Of a stretch of 5,008 bases of DNA, positions 1 through 5,008 are shown one piece after another. Location: positions 9,679 to 14,686 of the forward strand of contig NZMM01000058.1 of assembly GCA_002694585.1 (NCBI GenBank). The letters run 5' to 3'. The notes below the pieces were generated by a model. The model had not been told where the DNA came from. It ran no database searches and saw nothing but the letters and a program-made list of their open reading frames with translations. The stretch comes from Methanobacteriota archaeon. GTDB lineage: Archaea; Thermoplasmatota; Poseidoniia; Poseidoniales; Poseidoniaceae. Within the stretch, counting starts at the first letter, position 1. Every line of letters begins with the position of its first letter. The position numbers and the translations under genes are program-made.

Positions 1-2
1 TC

Positions 3-2744
3 ATGACCGTCGTTGTCATCGCGGAGAAACCCAGCGTTGCCGACGACATCGCCAAGGTGCTTGGCGCGACAAAAAAAGCCGACGACGCGTGGTTGGGCGA
101 CGAACTCGTTGTTACTTGGGCCATCGGCCATCTCGTCGAACAGAAGTTCCCGGAAGACTATGACCCGGAGTTCAAGAATTGGAGGAAGACCATCGACAGG
201 CTTCCCATCGTCCCAGATCCTTTCGAGTACAAGGCAAAAGGTGGCCGAAACCGGAAGGTCCTCTCCGCCATCAAGAAGCGCGTTTCTGCCAAAGACGTCA
301 GCGAGATCGTCAACGCTTGTGACGCCGCCCGCGAAGGTGAACTCATTTTCAGGAGCATCATCGAGCATACAAAGGCCAAGGCACCCACATCGAGAATGTG
401 GCTTCAATCCATGACCGCCGGTGCCATCAAGACGGCGTGGGAAGGACGCCAACCAAGCGGGACATACGACAACCTGGGGGCTGCTGCGCGTTCACGTTCC
501 GAAGCCGATTGGATCATCGGCATGAACGGATCACGTGTCGGGAACACCTTCCTGAAAGGGCGACGTGAACGCACCACCATCAGCCTCGGCCGAGTCCAAA
601 CCGCTACCCTGGCCATGATTGCTGACGAAGAGAAGAAAATCCTCAGTTACGTGCCCGAGCCCTTTTGGAACATTACCGCTGACGTCCATGTTGGTGATTC
701 GGTATGGTCAGCGCGCTGGATTCGCCGCGATCACAAGTCGGATGAAAACCGTCCTGAATACAAGGCCAACCGCATCCTCGACTTGGAAGAGAAAAATGCC
801 GTTGAAGCGGACATCACGGCAGCCAAATCCATCACAGTCACCGTGGAGGAGCGACCAAAGCATGAGCGCGTCCCCCTAAATTTTGATCTTACGAGTTTGC
901 AGCGTGCGGCCAACAGCCTCTGGTCGTGGCCCTCACGCAGGACGCTCAGCGTCGCTCAAGACCTCTACGACCGGTACAAGGTGACCACATACCCGCGTAC
1001 GGACTCCCAATACCTGCCCACGGACATGACGGAAAAGGTGAATGAAATCATCGAAACGCTGGGTGGCATCAAGGAGTACACGGCTCACGTCAACAGACTG
1101 CAATCTGAGGGCCTTCGAAACACGGACCGCAATTTCAACGACGCGAAGGTCAGTGACCATTACGCGATCGTCCCCACCGGCGTGCTGCCAAGCGAGGCGC
1201 TGCCGGCGGACCACGCCAAGCTGTTCGACCTGATTTCCAGGCGCTTCCTTGCCTCCTGGTCCGACCGCTCAACATGGCGTGTCGAAACGCGAACCGCAAC
1301 GGCGGGCTCCCAAGACTTCGTCAAGAGCGTGGAGCACCTCGTTGACCCGGGCTTCCGCCACATCGAAACCAAGAAGGAAAGCATTCCTGAACAGTGGGGG
1401 GACGTCTCAACTGGAGCAGAGGGAAGCCTCGATGAAGTGACCTTCCACGAAGAGATGTCCAAGCCGCCCAGTCGCCTCAAGGAGGCACGGTTGCTCTCGC
1501 TCATGGAGAACGCTGGACGTCACGTTGAGGACGACGATTTCTCAGAAGCCCTCAAGGACACGGGGCTTGGAACGCCTGCCACGAGGGCTGAAACCATCGA
1601 GAAACTCATCGATCGGAATTACATCAGGCGCGCACGCAGCGGCCAACTCAGCGCCACCGCGATTGGCATGCGCCTGATTGACATGCTCCGCCGGATCGGT
1701 GTGGATTGGATTACCTCGCCAGAGTTGACCGGAGAGATGGAACACCGTTTGCTGCAAGTCCAGCGGGGTGAGGTCGAACGAAGCGCCTACATGAACGACA
1801 TCATCGAGCGAACCACCACCATGGTGCATCGCATCAAGGACCACGATAGGTCTGTGTTGTATGCGGATGAAGACGACATCGCTGCTTGCCCATCGTGCAA
1901 TGAGCCGGTTCGTGAGACCACCTTGGCCTACCAGTGCGTGGCCAATCTGGGTGCTGATGAAGGATGCAACTTCATTTTCTGGAAAGACACCTCTGGCCGA
2001 TGGTTCGATCGAGACACGGCTGCTCGCCTCATCGAATCCAAGGCCATTGACGACCTTCATGGATTCTTCAGTCGAACGGGCGAGGAGTACGCCGCGTCGG
2101 TGACGCTGAGCGACTCAGGGAAGGTCACCACGAAAGGCAACGGCGCGGGCAGCGTTGAGATCACCGATGAACCGATTGCAGCTTGTCCAATCTGCGAATC
2201 AGGCACCGTTCGACAAGGTCACGACGGGTATGCATGCGACAGCGATGATTGCACGTTCCGCGGCATTCGGGCTGAGATGTGTCAGCGGCCCATCACGGTT
2301 GAGGAAGCACGAGCCATCCTGACGGATGGACGATCCGCCCTGCTGGAAGGATTCATTTCTCGTCGTGGAAAGCCCTTCAGCGCCTACCTTGTTCTGAACG
2401 GGAAGAAAATCGATTACGACTTCCCCCCGCGTCAGGCCGCTGCTGACGCAACGAAGTTTGACGTGACCCCCGGCGTCGTCGCGGTTTGTCCAAAGACCAA
2501 CGCGGCGATTGTGGAGACCCCGACGCATTACCAACCCGAAGAAGCCGGGAGCGGATGCAAAATTCAGATCGCGCGTGAAATCTCAAAGCGCGAGTTGACG
2601 CGAGAGGAAGCGGCCACGTTGATCACCGAGGGGCAAGTTGGACCCTTCTCCGACCTCATTTCAAAGAAGGGTAACCCGTTCACTGCCGTCCTCTACCTGA
2701 ACAAAGCACAACAGGTGCGTTACCGCTTCGCAAAGAAGGAATGA
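3..2744 (+). CDS. topB: DNA topoisomerase III-like type IA topoisomerase
   Basis: Type IA DNA topoisomerase of 913 residues. The family cuts one DNA strand through a 5'-phosphotyrosine, passes another strand and reseals, relaxing negative supercoils or decatenating DNA; it is Mg-dependent. The Toprim domain spans about residues 1-150, with the opening motif IAEKPSVA (Glu8) and the acidic motif at 107-113 (DAAREGE). The core follows: SLGRVQT at 194-200, DLTSLQRAAN at 295-304, the active-site motif TTYPRTDSQYLP with catalytic Tyr330 and Arg332, SDHYAIVPT at 384-392, and GLGTPATRAETIEKL at 521-535. These motifs and their order match TopB better than classical TopA, although annotation may call it topA. 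From residue 629 there are three C-terminal zinc-ribbon/Toprim-associated repeats. The ATG at base 3 gives the usual family N terminus, so the gene is complete, but its ribosome binding site and promoter lie outside the window. The second Asp of the DxDxE motif is Ala108-Ala109 here (DAA instead of DPD). Confidence 0.95.
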   Translation: MTVVVIAEKPSVADDIAKVLGATKKADDAWLGDELVVTWAIGHLVEQKFPEDYDPEFKNWRKTIDRLPIVPDPFEYKAKGGRNRKVLSAIKKRVSAKDVSEIVNACDAAREGELIFRSIIEHTKAKAPTSRMWLQSMTAGAIKTAWEGRQPSGTYDNLGAAARSRSEADWIIGMNGSRVGNTFLKGRRERTTISLGRVQTATLAMIADEEKKILSYVPEPFWNITADVHVGDSVWSARWIRRDHKSDENRPEYKANRILDLEEKNAVEADITAAKSITVTVEERPKHERVPLNFDLTSLQRAANSLWSWPSRRTLSVAQDLYDRYKVTTYPRTDSQYLPTDMTEKVNEIIETLGGIKEYTAHVNRLQSEGLRNTDRNFNDAKVSDHYAIVPTGVLPSEALPADHAKLFDLISRRFLASWSDRSTWRVETRTATAGSQDFVKSVEHLVDPGFRHIETKKESIPEQWGDVSTGAEGSLDEVTFHEEMSKPPSRLKEARLLSLMENAGRHVEDDDFSEALKDTGLGTPATRAETIEKLIDRNYIRRARSGQLSATAIGMRLIDMLRRIGVDWITSPELTGEMEHRLLQVQRGEVERSAYMNDIIERTTTMVHRIKDHDRSVLYADEDDIAACPSCNEPVRETTLAYQCVANLGADEGCNFIFWKDTSGRWFDRDTAARLIESKAIDDLHGFFSRTGEEYAASVTLSDSGKVTTKGNGAGSVEITDEPIAACPICESGTVRQGHDGYACDSDDCTFRGIRAEMCQRPITVEEARAILTDGRSALLEGFISRRGKPFSAYLVLNGKKIDYDFPPRQAAADATKFDVTPGVVAVCPKTNAAIVETPTHYQPEEAGSGCKIQIAREISKRELTREEAATLITEGQVGPFSDLISKKGNPFTAVLYLNKAQQVRYRFAKKE
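1887..2735 (+). repeat. Three C-terminal zinc-ribbon/Toprim-associated repeats within topB
   Basis: The tail of the topoisomerase is built from three related units of about 80 residues, at residues 629-706, 728-808 and 829-911. Each begins with a cysteine knuckle. It then runs through an acidic helix of the type TxEEAxxL and ends in a segment of the type GFISRRGKPFSAYLVL, seen as GFFSRTGEEYAASVTL, GFISRRGKPFSAYLVL and DLISKKGNPFTAVLYL. Unit 1 has Cys629, 632, 645 and 655; unit 2 has Cys728, 731, 745 and 750. Both look able to bind zinc. Unit 3 keeps only Cys829 and Cys852: the second position of CxxC is Thr832 and the partner of Cys852 is missing, so it is probably zinc-free. In this family such tails bind single-stranded DNA or help strand passage. 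This is a protein-level repeat and shows no obvious DNA-level identity. Confidence 0.8.
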
Positions 2745-2758
2745 AGCGTATGCTTCAT
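2741..2758 (+). other. Perfect 7-bp hairpin at the topB stop codon
   Basis: The arms ATGAAGC and GCTTCAT are exact reverse complements around the 4-base spacer GTAT. The left arm contains the topB stop codon TGA (2742-2744). The right arm covers the first two bases of an in-frame ATG at 2757. No T-run follows, so this is not a standard intrinsic terminator. It may be an mRNA structure that separates translation of the two genes or marks an RNA processing site, but a chance palindrome cannot be ruled out. Confidence 0.4.
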
Positions 2759-2770
2759 GGGGTACGCCCC
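2759..2770 (+). other. Short GGGG/CCCC hairpin in the topB-reductase junction
   Basis: GGGG and CCCC pair around a TACG loop, directly abutting the preceding 7-bp stem so that the two could stack. The 39-base junction (2745-2783) otherwise holds only about 13 unpaired bases before the preferred reductase start at 2784. I see no TATA-like box and no Shine-Dalgarno sequence in the junction. The stem is only four base pairs, so a role is speculative. Confidence 0.3.
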
Positions 2771-2783
2771 CCGGATTCACTCC

Positions 2784-3989
2784 ATGGACCACGACGTCAT
2801 TGTCGTCGGAGCCGGCCCAGTCGGTGCACGGTTGGCCACCGTTCTTGCTGAACGAGGCGTCGATGTCCTGCTGATGGAAGAACATGCATCCATCGGGCGA
2901 CCATTCCAGTGCGCCGGCTTGGTCAATCCGTGGTCCATGGCTCAAGTCGGACTGCAACACACCGTGCTGCAAGACATCGATGGCGCCACTATCCACGGAC
3001 CACACCGGGCCTCCGTTTCCGTGGGCGTCTCTGGAGAGGCCCGCACCAGTGCGGTATGCAGAAACAGGTTCGATGAGGGCGTCGTCCAACAGGCCATCAA
3101 GGCTGGAAGCAGTTTGCTGCTTTCGACAAAAGCGACTGGAATTTTGCCGGTTGAAGGCAAGGGTTGGCGCGTTCACCACCAGCAAGGAGCGAACACCGGG
3201 ACCACCACCTGCCGCCTGCTGGTGGGCGCAGACGGTGCCCACAGCCGTGTCCGTCACTGGTTGCGCAGCGGAAGGCCGAAGGAAATCATGATCGGAAACC
3301 AAGTCGAGGTCACGGGGTTCCGCACCGATGAACGGTGGCTCGAGATGTTCACAGGCGAATCCATTGCTCCTGGGTTCTTTGCATGGGCCATTCCCACCGG
3401 TTTTGGCACGCATCGGATTGGACTCTGGTCGTCACCCGACCGTCTTGAGCATGCATCCCCAGAAGCGCTGTTGCACGGCCTCATGCACACATCACGGCAT
3501 GCCGATCGGTTCGCGAACTGCCAAATCGTGGCACGGTATTGTGGCCCCATTCCTGGTGGCATGGTTCGACGGCCAGTCAGGGAACGTGCCATGCTGTTCG
3601 GCGATGCGGCTGGCTTGGCAAAACCGACGACGGGTGGCGGCATCGGTCCCGGCTTCAAGCAGGTCAGCATGGTGGCTGATCGCTTGGCTGAAGCCATCCA
3701 CGCCGACCTCCTTTCTGAGACAACGCTGAAGAAAATCGCTCGGCCTTGGGACGAATTAAAACGCCATCAAACACGCGCAAGAGCCCTCAGAAACCTCTTC
3801 CTGACCGAAAGCGACGACGACACGCTGGAACGCCACGTCGCGGTGTTTGCGCAGCCCGAGGTGACCGAGATGATCAACCGTCTTGGCGACATCGAGCATC
3901 CGGTCCCCCTCGGTCTTGAGATGCTCCGAAAGGTACCCTCCTTCCGGCCGCTGGCCCTTCGGGCCGGCTGGGCCATGTTAACGGCATGA
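2784..3989 (+). CDS. Geranylgeranyl reductase family FAD-dependent oxidoreductase
   Basis: Flavoprotein of 401 residues, the usual family size, of the geranylgeranyl reductase/PHBH-fold group. In archaea, members hydrogenate the isoprenoid chains of ether lipids; others act on chlorophyll or quinone side chains. Numbered from the ATG at 2784, the Rossmann motif VVGAGPVG is at 7-14, with an acidic pair Glu32-Glu33 at the end of strand 2 for the FAD ribose. GRPFQCAGLV at 38-47 contains the family cysteine Cys43. GADGAHSRVR at 148-157 is the DG motif. FFAWAIPTG at 198-206 matches the family's aromatic-W-x-P substrate motif, and GDAAGLAKPTTGGGI at 273-287 binds the FAD diphosphate. An in-frame ATG at 2757 would add nine residues. 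I prefer 2784 because MDHDVIVVGAGP is the typical family N terminus and the upstream ATG overlaps a hairpin. No signal peptide is visible, so it is probably cytosolic or peripheral at the membrane. The exact substrate, whether lipid or menaquinone, cannot be read from sequence alone. Confidence 0.9.
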   Translation: MDHDVIVVGAGPVGARLATVLAERGVDVLLMEEHASIGRPFQCAGLVNPWSMAQVGLQHTVLQDIDGATIHGPHRASVSVGVSGEARTSAVCRNRFDEGVVQQAIKAGSSLLLSTKATGILPVEGKGWRVHHQQGANTGTTTCRLLVGADGAHSRVRHWLRSGRPKEIMIGNQVEVTGFRTDERWLEMFTGESIAPGFFAWAIPTGFGTHRIGLWSSPDRLEHASPEALLHGLMHTSRHADRFANCQIVARYCGPIPGGMVRRPVRERAMLFGDAAGLAKPTTGGGIGPGFKQVSMVADRLAEAIHADLLSETTLKKIARPWDELKRHQTRARALRNLFLTESDDDTLERHVAVFAQPEVTEMINRLGDIEHPVPLGLEMLRKVPSFRPLALRAGWAMLTA

Positions 3990-3994
3990 GGTGA
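3988..3994 (+). promoter_or_regulatory. Strong Shine-Dalgarno sequence of the third gene
   Basis: GAGGTGA matches seven bases of the complement of the usual 16S rRNA 3' end (…AUCACCUCC). The GAGG core ends seven bases before the ATG at 3999, which is good spacing. The motif overlaps the last two bases of the reductase stop codon TGA, so a ribosome finishing the reductase could restart here. It fixes the third gene's start at 3999. The GTG inside the motif (3991) is in another frame, which closes after about 19 codons. Confidence 0.75.
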
Positions 3995-3998
3995 AGGA

Positions 3999-5008
3999 AT
4001 GGAAGAGGTGTACCGCCATCCGCCCTTCGACCCTCGAAGGCTGAAACCGACCGAACTCGACCCGGTCGTTGGCCCCATCGATCGCGCTTTTGGTACGAAC
4101 TTTCGAATTGAGACATCAGAAGGTTGGTATGTTGAGCGGCGCGGACTTGATGCCGTCGAGGGCGAATCCATTGAATCGAGGCCATTTCCTAGCGTCGTCA
4201 AAGCTCAGCGCACCGGGTGGTTTCTCGAGCCCCGCCCGCTCCACCGGAGGCTCCGTCGTATGGTCGATGGCGTGGCCATCGTGATGCTGCTGACGCTGCT
4301 CTACCTCGCGCTTGCACCGGGTTTTGACGCACTGAACATCCCGACCTTCGGGACGAAGAGTGTCCGATTAGGCCTCCTTGATTATCCCCTTCTCGGGCTG
4401 ATTGTTGTCCCGCTCATCTTGATGCCTCTGATTTTGCGCTTGACCGTCAACGTGGGCGATCTTCGAAGGCAAACCAACATCATGGCTGACGAGCGGCTCC
4501 GGCTCGAGGTCGACGTTGATCACGTCGACAGTGAAGGGGCAACCCGCCTCAAAATCGACGGGCATGCAGCCGAGTACGCCGTGTTTGCAAGTCTCCAATG
4601 TGGCGTGTTGGCGCCAAGAAGGCACCACATCCTCAATGCCCTCAGGAGAAATCCGCACGGTCAACCCCCACCCGGGATGACCACGGCCTTAGAAGGCATG
4701 GAACCCGCGATGGGCGACGGTACGGGGCTTGGAGAAGAATCACCGATGGGTCGTCACGACTGGCCGGGTGACGTCTACCTTCGACCGATGAGGTTGGCCT
4801 CTCGGGGAGCATGGACGTCGGTCGCGGGCCGCGACGTCGAGGTTGAGGCACCGGAGGGGCCTTGGCCGGGCACGATGTACGACGCGCTCATCAGGATCCA
4901 CTGGGAAATTATCGTGGCGTGCGACCACCCAGTGCATGGTCGACTCCTCCACGTGACGCCGGTCCGAGCCCGATGGCCACAAGGGCCAATTCCAACGTTG
5001 ACCGTCGA
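3999..5008 (+). CDS. Uncharacterised two-helix membrane protein, 3' end outside window
   Basis: An open frame of 336 codons runs from ATG 3999 to the right edge without a stop, so the C terminus is missing. I do not recognise the family. Residues 1-88 are soluble, with three tryptophans or nearby aromatics (Trp43, Tyr44, Trp74) and a basic patch, HRRLRR, at 82-87 just before the first helix. Helix 1 is about 89-108 (VAIVMLLTLLYLALAP core) and helix 2 about 128-148 (LLGLIVVPLILMPLILRL core), joined by a loop of about 20 residues. The basic residues before helix 1 and after helix 2 suggest both ends face the cytoplasm. The region from 165 onward alternates hydrophobic and polar residues (LRLEVDVDHVD, YDALIRIHWEIIVACDHP), which suggests beta strands, perhaps an arrestin-like beta sandwich; this is only a resemblance. 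Between strands lies a Gly/Pro/Met-rich stretch (220-255). It starts nine bases after the reductase stop with a strong Shine-Dalgarno and matches its neighbours in composition, so it is probably a real co-transcribed gene. Confidence 0.8.
   Translation, partial: MEEVYRHPPFDPRRLKPTELDPVVGPIDRAFGTNFRIETSEGWYVERRGLDAVEGESIESRPFPSVVKAQRTGWFLEPRPLHRRLRRMVDGVAIVMLLTLLYLALAPGFDALNIPTFGTKSVRLGLLDYPLLGLIVVPLILMPLILRLTVNVGDLRRQTNIMADERLRLEVDVDHVDSEGATRLKIDGHAAEYAVFASLQCGVLAPRRHHILNALRRNPHGQPPPGMTTALEGMEPAMGDGTGLGEESPMGRHDWPGDVYLRPMRLASRGAWTSVAGRDVEVEAPEGPWPGTMYDALIRIHWEIIVACDHPVHGRLLHVTPVRARWPQGPIPTLTV
4509..4529 (+). repeat. 8-bp inverted repeat inside the membrane-protein gene
   Basis: The arms GTCGACGT and ACGTCGAC are exact reverse complements around a 5-base spacer, TGATC. 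The segment encodes Val-Asp-Val-Asp-His-Val-Asp. The codon pair GTC GAC is itself palindromic, so the repeat is most easily explained by the repeated Val-Asp in the protein. A regulatory role is unlikely. Confidence 0.3.

Noticed and set aside
876..890. AT-rich stretch in topB resembling an archaeal promoter
   Set aside because: It sits mid-gene in front of the conserved DLTSLQ region with no start codon of a separate gene downstream; it is best read as ordinary coding sequence.
1542..2060. Antisense open frame of 172 codons across the topoisomerase
   Set aside because: It is fully opposite conserved topoisomerase sequence (the GTPATRAE motif and the first zinc repeat), with no start context or recognisable motif.
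2661..3413. Long antisense open frame of 250 codons across the reductase gene
   Set aside because: It lies opposite a gene with clear family motifs, shows no recognisable domain in its translation, and is the kind of shadow frame expected in G+C-rich coding DNA.
3753..3760. TATA-like AT-rich stretch GAATTAAA in the reductase gene
   Set aside because: It lies inside conserved coding sequence, more than 200 bases before the next start, and the next gene already has a ribosome binding site consistent with co-transcription.
4509..4529. Inverted repeat as a possible operator or binding site
   Set aside because: It encodes a Val-Asp repeat using the self-palindromic codon pair GTC GAC and lies deep inside a gene, so coincidence is the simpler explanation.
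4368..4982. Three minus-strand open frames at the right end
   Set aside because: They overlap one another and lie opposite an uninterrupted + strand frame that has a strong ribosome binding site and plausible membrane helices. The + strand reading is much better supported.

Overview
The window carries three closely packed genes, all on the + strand and running left to right, with almost no non-coding DNA. They are a complete type IA DNA topoisomerase of the TopB kind (3-2744), a complete FAD-dependent geranylgeranyl-reductase-family protein (2784-3989), and the first 336 codons of an uncharacterised two-helix membrane protein (3999 to the right edge, 5008). The gaps between them are 39 and 9 bases, so they probably share a transcript. 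The upstream end of that transcript lies outside the window, because the topoisomerase start codon is at base 3.

The most likely source is an archaeon, possibly a marine euryarchaeon of the Poseidoniia (Marine Group II) type. This is an inference from three things: the geranylgeranyl reductase (a family typical of archaeal isoprenoid lipid metabolism), a bacterial-looking TopB in the same unit, and moderately high G+C with tight gene packing. Nothing in the window, such as rRNA, settles the taxonomy, and a bacterium carrying this reductase family cannot be excluded. All three genes look alike in base composition, so none is an obvious recent arrival.

Layout. Bases 3-2744 encode an N-terminal Toprim domain, the topoisomerase core with its active-site tyrosine, and a C-terminal tail of three zinc-ribbon/Toprim-associated repeats, the last of which has lost half its cysteines. 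Bases 2745-2783 form a short junction that contains two back-to-back small hairpins. Bases 2784-3989 encode the flavoprotein. Bases 3988-3994 hold a strong Shine-Dalgarno sequence, which overlaps the reductase stop codon and serves the third gene. Bases 3999-5008 encode a protein with a soluble N-terminal stretch, two transmembrane helices and a soluble C-terminal region, cut off by the window edge.

The genes do not form an evident pathway. TopB acts on DNA topology and decatenation. The reductase probably saturates isoprenoid chains of membrane lipids or quinones. The third protein sits in the membrane with unknown function. I see no mobile element, CRISPR array, RNA gene, defence system or integration scar. 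The only really undescribed item is the third protein.
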